Shown piece by piece: positions 36,200-45,147 of a DNA stretch of 64,000 bases; within the stretch, counting starts at the first letter, position 1; the number at the start of each line of letters is the position of its first letter. The stretch comes from Vibrio sp. RE88 (GTDB lineage Bacteria; Pseudomonadota; Gammaproteobacteria; Enterobacterales; Vibrionaceae): the NCBI RefSeq assembly GCF_013113835.1, contig NZ_VTYQ01000001.1, positions 682,001-746,000 of the forward strand, written 5' to 3'. Made by a program: the position numbers and the translations under genes. The notes beneath the pieces were generated by a model. It was not told where the DNA came from, did not search any database, and was given only the letters and a program-made list of their open reading frames with translations.

Positions 36200-37375
36200 A
36201 TGGAAATCGCTCGCTCCTTGCAACAAATCTCGTCGTCTTATATTCGTGAAATTCTCGCTGCCGCATCGGATAAAAATGTCATCTCGCTAGCGGGTGGCTT
36301 ACCGGATGAAAGTACCTTTCCAATTGAATTAATGAAGCCGACACTAGAAAGCCTTTCATCGATGCCGGAAGTTTTCCAATACGGAGCGACCGCAGGTTAC
36401 GCGCCACTGCTAGAGTTCCTGACAGAGTACTTCGAGTTGCCAGAAACGCACTCAGTAATGGCGTGTACCGGATCGCAGCAAGGGCTGGACCTGATCGCTC
36501 GTGCTTATGTGAACCCGGGTGATAAAGTGGTCATGGAAGCGCCTAGCTACCTTGGCGCGATGCAGGTGTTTGGTTTGGTGCAGGCGGATATTGTCACCGT
36601 ACCTCAGACGGAAGCGGGCCCTGATTTACAAGCGCTTGAGAAGAGCTTCGCCGAGCAGTCACCTAAGATGTTTTACGCCGTACCAGATTTCCATAACCCA
36701 ACTGGTGTGTGCTGGACGTTGGAAACCCGCCAAAAGGTTGGGGCATTGTGTGAGCAATACAATGTTGTTCTGATTGAGGATGCACCGTACCGTGAACTGA
36801 GGTTCTCAGGTCAAGCGATTCCACTGGTCTCTGACTTCTGCCCGCAACACTCTATTGTGCTGCGTTCTTTCTCAAAGATTGCGTCTCCGGGTCTGCGCGT
36901 TGGTGTCGTAAGCGGTAAGAGTGAATATCTTGAGCCACTCATCAAGATCAAACAAGGTGCTGACTTACACTCAAGTGTCCCTATGCAAGCGCTACTACTG
37001 GGCTTACTGAAACACCAAGGCTTTGAACAGCACATTGGTACGGTTAGGGACTTGTACCAATCCCGCTATGAGAAGCTATTTGCTGAGCTGCAAAAGCAGC
37101 TACCAGCTGGCTGCGAAGTGAAGCCTGTTGAAGGCGGTATGTTCATTTGGGTGACGCTGCCATCTTGCGACACATTTACACTGGCTAAAGCGTTACTAGG
37201 GAATGGTGTGGCCGTTGTGCCAAGCCCGGTGTTCTATCCAAATGCAGATGAAGCCAAACCAGCACTAAGACTTAACTACACTAATGCTTCGCCAGAGGAG
37301 CTAACGGTAGCAGTCGAGCGTCTTGCTAAAGGGTTGAAAGCGTCTATCAGTGAGCCTGAACTCGAAAACGCGTAA
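36200..37375 (+). CDS. PLP-dependent aminotransferase (class I, LysN/ARO8-like)
   Basis: 391 residues of fold type I. Features are LAGGLPDESTFP near 31-42, the cofactor-stacking region TGSQQGLDLIARAYVNPGD, NPTG near 177 (PDFHNPTGVCW), and the Schiff-base lysine in RSFSKIASPGLRVG. The relatives with this pattern are 2-aminoadipate or aromatic/branched-chain transaminases; substrate specificity cannot be read. It is monocistronic, with the AraC-GyrI gene divergent and direct repeats in between, so it is likely the regulator's target. A strong terminator follows. Confidence 0.9.
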   Translation: MEIARSLQQISSSYIREILAAASDKNVISLAGGLPDESTFPIELMKPTLESLSSMPEVFQYGATAGYAPLLEFLTEYFELPETHSVMACTGSQQGLDLIARAYVNPGDKVVMEAPSYLGAMQVFGLVQADIVTVPQTEAGPDLQALEKSFAEQSPKMFYAVPDFHNPTGVCWTLETRQKVGALCEQYNVVLIEDAPYRELRFSGQAIPLVSDFCPQHSIVLRSFSKIASPGLRVGVVSGKSEYLEPLIKIKQGADLHSSVPMQALLLGLLKHQGFEQHIGTVRDLYQSRYEKLFAELQKQLPAGCEVKPVEGGMFIWVTLPSCDTFTLAKALLGNGVAVVPSPVFYPNADEAKPALRLNYTNASPEELTVAVERLAKGLKASISEPELENA

Positions 37376-37383
37376 TGAATGCA

Positions 37384-37418
37384 AAAAAGCCCCCACTCAT
37401 TGAGAGTGGGGGCTTTTT
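37384..37418. terminator. Bidirectional terminator after aminotransferase
   Basis: AAAAAGCCCCCACTC pairs with GAGTGGGGGCTTTTT (with a small bulge near the loop). A and T tracts lie on both sides, serving the convergent monooxygenase too. Confidence 0.9.
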
Positions 37419-37436
37419 CATTACTGAGCCTAGATT

Positions 37437-38486
37437 CTAGTCTGCAACCAATTCAAAAGATTCAGCTATTTGGCGGGCGGTTTCTCGGGCATGTTTTTGT
37501 ACGCCGACAATGGTCGCCGAAGCGTAGCCAGACCACTCCCCATAACCAATCAGCCATAGGCCTGAATGCTGAGTTGAGCGAGTGCCTTGAGTCAAACTTT
37601 GTAGGTCCGTATTCAGTTGCAAGCCTTTCAGGTGGTTGAGCTGAGTCTTGAAGCCTGTGCACCAGATAATAGCGTCAATCGCAATACGTTTGTTAGCCGT
37701 GATAATTTCATGCTCGCTAAAAGATTCTATGTCTTCTTCACGAATCAACACCCCGCGTTCACGTGCTTCTTTGACGGAATCCACCATGACGATTTTGGAG
37801 AAGTCATCGGTATTTTCTAACTTTTCGCCCTTCATCGCGGCGTAGTAACGTTTTGTAGAAAGCTCGAATAAGTAACGGCCATCAAGTTCATCATCGAGGT
37901 AATCGAGAGGGCGATTGGTAAACCAGTGCGTATTGGCGACTTGAGATACTTCAGCCAATATCTGAGATCCTGAGTTACCGCTGCCTATCACCGCGACGTT
38001 CTTACCAGCGAATATCGCATTGTTTTTGTAGTCTGCAGAATGTACCTGCTTACCTGCAAAGCGCTCTAGGCCGGGGAAAGTTGGAATGAATTGGCCTGAA
38101 AAGTTACCAGTCGCAGATACAACGGCTTTCGCGAGGAATTCCCCGTTATCTGTTGTGATATGAAAAGTGTCTTCGACTTTAGTGACATCCAGCACTTTCA
38201 CAGGACGTTCAATACGAAACTGATAACGCTGCTCATATTTGCCGAAATAGTCGATCACTTCATCACGGCTAGGGTAAGCCTCGCGAGTTTTAGGCATCAT
38301 AAAACCAGAAAGCGAGCTGTACTCCTTTGGTGAAAATAGTCTCAGGCTATCCCATGCATGTAACCAGGCGCCGCCATGTGTTGGGTTCGCATCTAAGATC
38401 AGTGGGTCAATACCATTTCTTTTCAAATAGTAAGCGGTCGATAGCCCAGCTTGCCCTGCACCAATAATGATTACTTGCTCGGTCAT
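37437..38486 (-). CDS. Flavin-containing monooxygenase-like oxidoreductase (ArsO/CzcO type)
   Basis: 349 residues with two dinucleotide-binding motifs: FAD GAGQAG (9-14, VIIIGAGQAGLSTAYYL) and NADPH GSGNSG (about 168, VAVIGSGNSGSQILAEVSQ). Other conserved points are GGAWLHAWDSLRLFSPKEYSSL and the family-typical SATGNFSGQFIP. The layout matches the ~350-residue single-component FMO group that includes the ArsO proteins of arsenic operons, but no ars gene is nearby. It probably oxygenates a soft nucleophile or serves as a reductase. GGAAGG precedes ATG 38486. Confidence 0.87.
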   Translation of the reverse strand: MTEQVIIIGAGQAGLSTAYYLKRNGIDPLILDANPTHGGAWLHAWDSLRLFSPKEYSSLSGFMMPKTREAYPSRDEVIDYFGKYEQRYQFRIERPVKVLDVTKVEDTFHITTDNGEFLAKAVVSATGNFSGQFIPTFPGLERFAGKQVHSADYKNNAIFAGKNVAVIGSGNSGSQILAEVSQVANTHWFTNRPLDYLDDELDGRYLFELSTKRYYAAMKGEKLENTDDFSKIVMVDSVKEARERGVLIREEDIESFSEHEIITANKRIAIDAIIWCTGFKTQLNHLKGLQLNTDLQSLTQGTRSTQHSGLWLIGYGEWSGYASATIVGVQKHARETARQIAESFELVAD

Positions 38487-38645
38487 GTTTACCTTCCCAC
38501 ATCAAAGTGTTGATGAAATCCAAATTTCCAGAATATTCGAAATTTAAAGTTTTGTGGCTGGTTCGTCAATATATTTCGACAAAAACGGAAATTTAGATGT
38601 AAGTGATGAAACACAAGCCAGAAGAAGGAGGGGAGTGTGATTCAC

Positions 38646-39260
38646 TTAAAAAGTGTTTATCAACATAAAGATAGCAAGAGCGATGAATAGCAAACCTGTG
38701 GCAACCTCGATCCAATGAGTTTTCGCTTTAATAAATTGGGCGGCATAACTGCCAGCAAACGCATAAATAAGGTGTACGGAAAAGGTACATAGTAAAAGAA
38801 TCGCGGTGAGCTCAACACCAGTTTGCAGGCTATTGGCTTCAGTGTTGATGAAAGCGGGCAGCAGTGCGACAAAGAAGACAATAGTTTTGGGGTTAAACAC
38901 AGATAATATTACCCCTGAACTGAATACGGCAGTACGGTGAGTGTTTTGCTGAGTATCATCACCTTCACTAGGTTGGGAGCGAAGTAAGCTCACAACACCA
39001 AGATAGAATATGTAGCCAGTTCCTATGAATTGAACGGCTTTGAACAGCGACTGTGAACTTAAAATGATGGCTGATAACCCAAGAATCGTAGCTGCGGCAA
39101 CCAGAGCCATCCCAGTAATAATGCCGCACATAAGAGGAATGGTGCGTTTGGTGCCTTTAATAATCGAAGAGTTGATGACGGCAAGAGTGCCGGGGCCTGG
39201 TGTGCCTGCCGCGATTAGGCAAGTCATGATGTAAGCGAGCATGTCAGTGTGTTGAAGCAT
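38646..39260 (-). CDS. LysE/RhtB-family amino acid exporter
   Basis: 204 residues, six membrane helices. The family hallmark TPGPGTLAVINSSIIKGTKR lies near residue 20, and a second conserved stretch, FNPKTIVFFVALLPAF, near 125. It exports amino acids or derivatives (homoserine, threonine, lysine types); the substrate is unknown. It is divergent from an AraC regulator gene across a 249-bp AT-rich gap, which suggests it is that regulator's target. No operon partner is seen. Confidence 0.92.
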   Translation of the reverse strand: MLQHTDMLAYIMTCLIAAGTPGPGTLAVINSSIIKGTKRTIPLMCGIITGMALVAAATILGLSAIILSSQSLFKAVQFIGTGYIFYLGVVSLLRSQPSEGDDTQQNTHRTAVFSSGVILSVFNPKTIVFFVALLPAFINTEANSLQTGVELTAILLLCTFSVHLIYAFAGSYAAQFIKAKTHWIEVATGLLFIALAIFMLINTF

Positions 39261-39509
39261 CTTGGTGTTCCTGTCTCTTTTTCCACTATTTTTCTGTGTT
39301 TGATGCTTTCGAGATAGGAAGATATTGGCGTTTTAAGCTCATCTTATTGCTTGATTTTCACTCAAAAATAGAGGGCTTATTATTATTTCTTTAATTATTA
39401 AATGGTTAGGTTCAATGTGAATAGAGGATAAATAGGATGAAATTGACTTGAAGCATTTATCAAACTCGATTAGCGTTAGGTGAGTGGCGCGATCAAGGAG
39501 GGAGTCTGG

Positions 39510-40331
39510 GTGAATTCAACGTATTCGCAAATCAAATGCTTTGAAGGCATCGAGAGTGTCTATGCCCACTATAAAGATGAGCATTTTTCTCCCCACGTTC
39601 ATGAAGGCTATGCCATTGGCATCATTGAACGAGGTGCACAGAAATTCTTCTACAAAGGTGGCAATCACTTGTCTGGTGCTGGCTCTTTAGTGGCAGTAAA
39701 TGCGGATGCCATCCACACAGGGCAATCAGCCAGTGACAATGGGTGGAGCTATCGTGCCATTTATCCAACCCCAGAAGTGGTGAACAAAGTGTTGGCTGAT
39801 TACACCGATGGTCGCCACTACAGCCCTTCGTTTCAGACGCCAACAATTGAAAATCCGGCGTTGACGAATCACTTACGCACCTTATTTGAATACTCGGATA
39901 TTGATGCGCCTGCTCTGGTGCTGGAATCCTTGTTGATCACTTTTCTCTCCAGTCTTGCCCGCGCTTCCGGCTCTAAGTTGCCTGATGGTGAGACGGCCAG
40001 TGCAAAGGCTAACATCGAACGAGTGCGTGATTATATTAGAGAATATTCACACCAAAACTTAACCATCGATGAGCTGGCAAATCTGGCTGGCATTAACAAA
40101 TACACATTATTGAGACAGTTTAAGCAGGCTTATGGCTTGGCGCCTCATCAATACCAGATACAGCTGAGGATTCGCCATGCTCAGACACTTTTGCGTCAAG
40201 GTGTAGCACCGTCTATTGTCGCGACAGATTGCGGCTTCTACGATCAAAGCCACTTGTCGGCTCACTTTAAGAAAGCCCTCGGCGTGACGCCTAAGCATTA
40301 TCTCAATGGCATGCAGATGTGCCGTCGTTAG
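39510..40331 (+). CDS. AraC-family regulator with N-terminal cupin
   Basis: About 273 residues from GTG 39510, chosen because a strong AAGGAGGG (39495-39502) lies 7 nt upstream; a GTG at 39480 would place that site inside the gene. The N-terminal AraC_binding cupin has SPHVHEGYAIGIIERGAQKFFYKG. The C-terminal HTH pair is LTIDELANLAGINKYTLLRQFKQAYGLAPHQYQIQLRI and IVATDCGFYDQSHLSAHFKKALGVTPKHYL. It is divergent from the LysE exporter, its likely target. The last 4 bp overlap the convergent MocR gene. Confidence 0.9.
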   Translation: MNSTYSQIKCFEGIESVYAHYKDEHFSPHVHEGYAIGIIERGAQKFFYKGGNHLSGAGSLVAVNADAIHTGQSASDNGWSYRAIYPTPEVVNKVLADYTDGRHYSPSFQTPTIENPALTNHLRTLFEYSDIDAPALVLESLLITFLSSLARASGSKLPDGETASAKANIERVRDYIREYSHQNLTIDELANLAGINKYTLLRQFKQAYGLAPHQYQIQLRIRHAQTLLRQGVAPSIVATDCGFYDQSHLSAHFKKALGVTPKHYLNGMQMCRR

Positions 40332-41719
40332 TCAGAAAGCGTAATCAATAGATCAATAAGCGTATCCAACTCTTCTTTTGCACGTCCTTCAAGTGGGTAG
40401 CCTATGTTGATTCTCACACAGTCAGAGTAGAGATCGAGAGTGGTAAAGAGATGCCCGAGGCGGATATCAATTTTGCGAGTTTCGATTTCGTTCTGTAACT
40501 GTTTACTGTCCAAACCCGGAGCTTGGATCCAAAGCACCATACCGCCTTGTGGGTTGCTGATTTTTATATGATCGGGCAACTGCGTGGTCAGGTAGTCGAG
40601 ATAGTCTTTTCTTAGTGAAAGTAGCTTTTGCTTTCTGCGTCTGAGTTGCTTAGCGTACTGGCCGGAATCAATGAAGTCAGCCACGGCCAACTGAACCGGA
40701 GTCGATACTCCATAGCAGCTGGCTCCAAACTGACCTTGATAGGCTGACTGGTAACGCCCGGGTAAGCACCAGCCCAATCGATAACCCGGCGACAGACTCT
40801 TTGAAACTGAGCCGCACCAGAGAATATAGCCGGCTTGATCGTAATATTTAGCGGGCAGAGGCGTATGGTCAGAGTAGGAGAGCTCTAGGTAAACGTCGTC
40901 TTCAATCACAGGAATCTGGTATTGATTTGCCAGTTGCGCCAGCGTTTGTTTTTGCTGAGCAGACATGCTGATCCCCTGTGGGTTCATATGAGAAGTACAG
41001 AAAATGCCCGCTTTGACATTGCCTTGCTGAAAGTGTGTTTCCAGCTGTGCTAAATCGATGCCGTCGTCTAAAGAGGGAATCTCGACAATTTTTCGCGCCA
41101 TCTGACCAAGTAATTCGATGATGCCGTTAAAGCATGGTGAGCTGATCGCGATGGCGTCACCTTGCTCGGTGCAGGACTCTATCGCCGCTTTTATTGCTGA
41201 CATACAACCTGCTGTGACGACAAGATCACTAGCAGAAAAGTGCACGCCTACTTTAGAAAAGTGAGTCGATAATGCCTGACGCAGCAGAGGCTCTCCCTGA
41301 ACATCAGGATAGTGGTTGAGTCGGTCGCCCATTCGACGCAAAGCTCGGCGAAAACTGCGTTCGAGCTCTGTTACGGCTTGTTCATCATTAGCGGTACTGG
41401 AAACACCTAATGGGCCTCGCAGTGCAGAATGTACGGAATTGAAGTTGCGGACTGTTGATACGGTGCTGACAAACTGTTTGAGCTCGGGTGTCTGATGGGA
41501 GTGCTGGCGAGGTGCGACGAAGTAACCCGCTTGAGGGCGTGACTGGATCCAGCCTTGTGATTCCAGCTCTTGATAGCAACTAACGGCGGTCGACATACTG
41601 ACAGAGTGCTGCTGTGAGAGTTGACGCAAAGAGGGCATTTTGTCCCCTTCACACAGCTTAGCGTGTTGAATATCTTCAATGAATTGATTGGCTAACTGCT
41701 TATAAATACTCATCATCAT
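40328..41719 (-). CDS. MocR-type regulator (GntR HTH fused to aminotransferase fold)
   Basis: 463 residues. The N-terminal GntR winged helix (about 5-72) reads CEGDKMPSLRQLSQQHSVSMSTAVSCYQELESQGWIQSRPQAGYFV. The remainder is a fold-type-I aminotransferase domain with NHYPDVQGEPLLRQALS, the PLP lysine in SVSKSLSPGYRLGW and GGMVLWIQAP. In MocR proteins this domain binds PLP or amino ligands to control transcription. It is divergent from a DMT exporter gene 95 bp away, its presumed target; CTGTA motifs occur twice between them. Three consecutive ATGs (41719, 41716, 41713) leave the exact start open. Confidence 0.91.
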   Translation of the reverse strand: MMMSIYKQLANQFIEDIQHAKLCEGDKMPSLRQLSQQHSVSMSTAVSCYQELESQGWIQSRPQAGYFVAPRQHSHQTPELKQFVSTVSTVRNFNSVHSALRGPLGVSSTANDEQAVTELERSFRRALRRMGDRLNHYPDVQGEPLLRQALSTHFSKVGVHFSASDLVVTAGCMSAIKAAIESCTEQGDAIAISSPCFNGIIELLGQMARKIVEIPSLDDGIDLAQLETHFQQGNVKAGIFCTSHMNPQGISMSAQQKQTLAQLANQYQIPVIEDDVYLELSYSDHTPLPAKYYDQAGYILWCGSVSKSLSPGYRLGWCLPGRYQSAYQGQFGASCYGVSTPVQLAVADFIDSGQYAKQLRRRKQKLLSLRKDYLDYLTTQLPDHIKISNPQGGMVLWIQAPGLDSKQLQNEIETRKIDIRLGHLFTTLDLYSDCVRINIGYPLEGRAKEELDTLIDLLITLSD

Positions 41720-41814
41720 GACAACTGTACTGGTTTTTATTTAAAAAATTGTATCTGTATCCCTTTTTGCTCGCAAGCGATACTCGCATTCACAGAATGA
41801 ATGGAGGGATAACA

Positions 41815-42708
41815 ATGAAAAAAAATGACCTATTACTGGCCGTATTTGTCATGGCTATTTGGGGATTTAACTTCTCAATGATCAAGATGGGGATCACTAA
41901 CGTGCACCCACTGGTTGCGACGGCTGCCCGTTTCGCACTGGCGGTGATCCCGGCGATCTTTTTCATCGCCAGACCGAATGTGGCTTGGCGCTATTTAGTC
42001 AGCTACGGGTTAGTGTTTGGCGTCGGGATTTGGGGGATGGCGTCCTGGTCGATTACTGCGGGTTTGTCTTCCGGAATGTCTTCGGTTTTGCTGTCGAGCA
42101 ATGTCGTGATAGGCATGGCGGTCGGGCTTTTTATCTTTAAAGAAAAGTCGTCACCACGAAAATTAATAGGGGCTTTATTAGCGATGGTCGCATTATTGGT
42201 ATTGGTGTCCTCAACCAATGGCAATATTACAGCTTCAGGCCTGATGTTGATTATGATTGCCGCAATCAGTTGGACCTTAATGGGGGTCATCGTTAAAGCT
42301 TCCAAAACCAAACAAGCTTTTGCATTTAATGTATGGGGAATGTTGTTTGCGCCTGTACCGTTAATGTTGTTCGCGACGGCGCTGCATGGTGAACAAATCC
42401 TTTGGCAAGCATATGAAAACTGGGATATGAACACGACAATTGCGGTGGTTTTTCAGGCTTATCCAACCACCTTGTTTGGTTATTGGGTGTGGAATCGAAC
42501 GCTGATTAAGTACCCGTTAAGCACCGCAGCACCTTTGACTTTGCTTGTTCCAGTATTCGCTTTAGTTAGCGGCTATTTTATGTATGACGAAGTGCTTTCT
42601 GTGCCACAAATCATCGCGAGTGCCTTGTTTTTAGTCGGAATCGGTTTGATTGTCAGACCTCAATCACAGCCTCGTTTGGCTGTGGGTAAATGTGCTAAGT
42701 CTCTGTGA
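41815..42708 (+). CDS. DMT-family (EamA) transporter
   Basis: 297 residues, ten membrane helices in two EamA repeats (AVFVMAIWGFNFSMIKMGI at the start, MLIMIAAISWTLMGVIVKASK in the second). Resembles the O-acetylserine/cysteine-type EamA exporters (the FQAYPTTLFGYWVWNRTLIKYPLSTAAPLTLLVPVFA segment), though the substrate is not proven. ATG 41815 is set by GGAGGG (41803-41808), which excludes an upstream start at 41749. It is divergent from the MocR regulator. Confidence 0.88.
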   Translation: MKKNDLLLAVFVMAIWGFNFSMIKMGITNVHPLVATAARFALAVIPAIFFIARPNVAWRYLVSYGLVFGVGIWGMASWSITAGLSSGMSSVLLSSNVVIGMAVGLFIFKEKSSPRKLIGALLAMVALLVLVSSTNGNITASGLMLIMIAAISWTLMGVIVKASKTKQAFAFNVWGMLFAPVPLMLFATALHGEQILWQAYENWDMNTTIAVVFQAYPTTLFGYWVWNRTLIKYPLSTAAPLTLLVPVFALVSGYFMYDEVLSVPQIIASALFLVGIGLIVRPQSQPRLAVGKCAKSL

Positions 42709-42728
42709 TAGAAGCGCTTTGATGATAG

Positions 42729-42783
42729 AGTAGACTGTTTTTCTGTTTGGGCTGTTCCCATCAGTACGGATTAACAGTCTACT
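42729..42783. repeat. Long-loop inverted repeat upstream of BCCT gene
   Basis: AGTAGACTGTT (42729-42739) and AACAGTCTACT (42773-42783) form perfect 11-bp arms with a 33-nt loop. There is no U tract. It could be a loop-forming operator, or a structured 3' end of the DMT transcript. Confidence 0.5.
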
Positions 42784-42897
42784 TCTATTGATGCCTGTGT
42801 TAGCATTTGCGTGATATACCTCACAAATAAATGATACAAGCGTGAGGGCGATACATGCTGTTTGTTTGCATTCAGCCTCAATATAAGTGAATTTTAC

Positions 42898-44493
42898 ATG
42901 TCTAATATGACTCAGGCAGTCAACCGAGCGGAAACCTGCTCTACTGATTGCACTGAACGTCCTGCCTCTTCTCACTCACTCGACTTTATTCAAAAACTTC
43001 AACTTAACAACCCGGTTTTCTGGCTGAGTGGAAGCTTTCTGATTGGCTTCGTGATACTGGCAATGCTTGATACGTCTTTGCTGACAGCGCTGGTGAGTGG
43101 TGGCTTTTCTTACGCTATTGAGTACTTTGGTGCTTATTGGCAAGTATTGTTATTGCTGAATTTTGTGATTGGCCTTTATCTGGCTATATCGCGGACGGGG
43201 TGTGTACGTTTAGGTGGCTTAGCGACTCCGGATCTTGAAAACTTTAAATGGTTGTCCATCATTCTTTGTACTCTGCTTGCGGGTGGTGGTGTATTTTGGG
43301 CGGCTGCCGAACCGATTGCACATTTTGTCACTGCTCCTCCTTTTTTCGGTCAAGCATCACCTAAATCCGCTGCACTCAATGCATTGTCACAATCGTTTAT
43401 GCATTGGGGGTTCCTAGCGTGGGCAATACTGGGCTGCTTATCATCCGTGGTACTGATGCATCTCCACTATGACAAAGGTTTGCCTTTAAAACCTCGTACT
43501 CTGGTTTATCCGATATTTGGTGATAAAGCCATTCACGGTTGGATCGGCGATTTGGTTGATGCGTGTTGTATCATCGCTGTCGCAGCGGGCACAATTGGGC
43601 CGATTGGATTCTTAGGCCTGCAAATTAGCTACGCGTTAAATGCGCTGTTTGCCATTCCGGATACTTTTGTTACCCAAACAACGGTCGTCCTGTTGGCGAT
43701 GGTCACCTATACCTTATCCGCATTGAGCGGGGTCAGTAAGGGCATTCAAATCATCAGTCGTTATAACATCATCCTATCAGCGTTTTTGATCGGTTTTATT
43801 CTGGTGTTTGGTCCTACGAGCTTTATTGTCGATGGTTACCTTCAGGGGATAGGTCGCTTGGTTGATAACTTTGTCCCAATGGCATTGTATCGCGGTGATA
43901 CGGGGTGGCTTAGCTGGTGGACGGTATTCTTCTGGGGATGGTTTATCGGTTATGGCCCGATGATGGCGATTTTTATCGCGAGAATTTCGCGAGGTAGAAC
44001 AATCCGACAATTGATTCTGTCGATCAGCGTCGCGGCGCCTTTGATTACTTGCTTCTGGTTTAGCATCGTCGGAGGCAGTGGACTCGCGTTTGAGCTTAGC
44101 CATCCGGGCTCTATATCAACCGCTTTTGAAGGCTTCAACCTGCCGGCTGTCCTTCTTGCGATTACCAGCCAGTTGCCTTATCCAACGGTTATCGCTGTTC
44201 TATTTCTGATCCTGACGACTACTTTTATTGTCACCACGGGCGATTCGATGACTTATACCATTAGCTCAGTGATTAGTGGGGAAGAAAACCCCAATACAGT
44301 AATGCGCAGTTTCTGGGGCGTAATGATGAGTGTGGTCGCGATTGCGCTTATCGCACTAGGTGATGGTGGTATTTCCTCTTTGCAGTCGTTTATTGTTATT
44401 ACCGCAGTGCCAGTATCCTTTGTCCTGTTACCTGCGTTATGGCAGGGGCCAAAAGTGGCGCATAAAATGGCGGTAGAGCAAGGTTTGGCATAA
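42898..44493 (+). CDS. BCCT-family transporter
   Basis: 531 residues, about 12 membrane helices, sodium- or proton-coupled betaine/carnitine/choline-type carrier. Features are NPVFWLSGSFLIGFVILAM at the start, GGGVFWAAAEPIAHF, and the signature FFWGWFIGYGPMMAIFIARISRGRT. In that signature, two of the aromatic-box tryptophans of betaine carriers (the WW and W of WAWWISWSPF) are Phe and Tyr, and PFxG is PMMA, so the substrate may differ from glycine betaine. There is no long charged C-terminal tail of the osmosensing type. It is monocistronic with a terminator. The start at 42898 has only a weak AAGTGA site. Confidence 0.88.
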   Translation: MSNMTQAVNRAETCSTDCTERPASSHSLDFIQKLQLNNPVFWLSGSFLIGFVILAMLDTSLLTALVSGGFSYAIEYFGAYWQVLLLLNFVIGLYLAISRTGCVRLGGLATPDLENFKWLSIILCTLLAGGGVFWAAAEPIAHFVTAPPFFGQASPKSAALNALSQSFMHWGFLAWAILGCLSSVVLMHLHYDKGLPLKPRTLVYPIFGDKAIHGWIGDLVDACCIIAVAAGTIGPIGFLGLQISYALNALFAIPDTFVTQTTVVLLAMVTYTLSALSGVSKGIQIISRYNIILSAFLIGFILVFGPTSFIVDGYLQGIGRLVDNFVPMALYRGDTGWLSWWTVFFWGWFIGYGPMMAIFIARISRGRTIRQLILSISVAAPLITCFWFSIVGGSGLAFELSHPGSISTAFEGFNLPAVLLAITSQLPYPTVIAVLFLILTTTFIVTTGDSMTYTISSVISGEENPNTVMRSFWGVMMSVVAIALIALGDGGISSLQSFIVITAVPVSFVLLPALWQGPKVAHKMAVEQGLA

Positions 44494-44513
44494 TTTCTAA
44501 TGCCAGATAAGAG

Positions 44514-44543
44514 ACCGAGCCAGTTTTACAGGCTCGGTTTTTT
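44514..44543 (+). terminator. Terminator after BCCT gene
   Basis: ACCGAGCC (44514-44521) pairs with GGCTCGGT (44531-44538), followed by a T tract that overlaps the stop of the convergent Lrp gene. Confidence 0.85.
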
Positions 44544-45033
44544 ATTGCTCGTTTTGTCGGCGTGAATACTGATAAGGCACATTACGTCGTTTTACGGGGG
44601 TTGATTTCACAATGGAGGTATTGGTTTCAGCCAGAGAGGACACTTTGTCTAGGATTTCATCCAATTGCTCCATAGTGCCGAAGCGCATCCGAGCATAGAA
44701 ACAGTCTTCGCCAGTGACCTTATCGCACTCAATAAACTCTGGCGTTTCAATGATCATGGCTTCCAACTGTTTTATCTTTCCCGGAAGTTGACGCATACGC
44801 ACGATGGCTTCAAGTGGAAAGCCCAGATTTTCTGGCGCGAGTTGAACCCGATAGCCTGAAATGACGCCAAACTCTTCCATTCGTTTGAGTCGCTCGTTAA
44901 CACTTGGAGAGGACATTTTCACTTCTCGGGCTAATTCAGCGACTGGCATACGCGCGTTATCATTCAGTAGGTCGAGCAGCTGGCTATCGATAGCATCCAG
45001 CGTCCAATCTTCGTTTTTAAGGTGCTTACGCAT
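44542..45033 (-). CDS. Lrp/AsnC-family transcriptional regulator
   Basis: 163 residues. The N-terminal HTH reads LDAIDSQLLDLLNDNARMPVAELAREVKMSSPSVNERLKRMEEFGVISGYRV, the standard Lrp/AsnC motif. The C-terminal RAM (ACT-like) ligand domain spans about 75-150 (ECDKVTGEDCFYARMRF). It probably responds to an amino acid. It is divergent from a DMT exporter gene 114 bp away, which it likely controls. The stop overlaps the BCCT terminator. Confidence 0.92.
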   Translation of the reverse strand: MRKHLKNEDWTLDAIDSQLLDLLNDNARMPVAELAREVKMSSPSVNERLKRMEEFGVISGYRVQLAPENLGFPLEAIVRMRQLPGKIKQLEAMIIETPEFIECDKVTGEDCFYARMRFGTMEQLDEILDKVSSLAETNTSIVKSTPVKRRNVPYQYSRRQNEQ

Positions 45034-45147
45034 ATTTGTCTTCCTTTTTTAAGTCTCACTGAAAAATGAGCTTCATTTGGTCATGCCTTTGCCAGCGAAT
45101 ACTTCTTAATCTATGCGTATTACTTAATAGATTCAAGAGGATGAATT

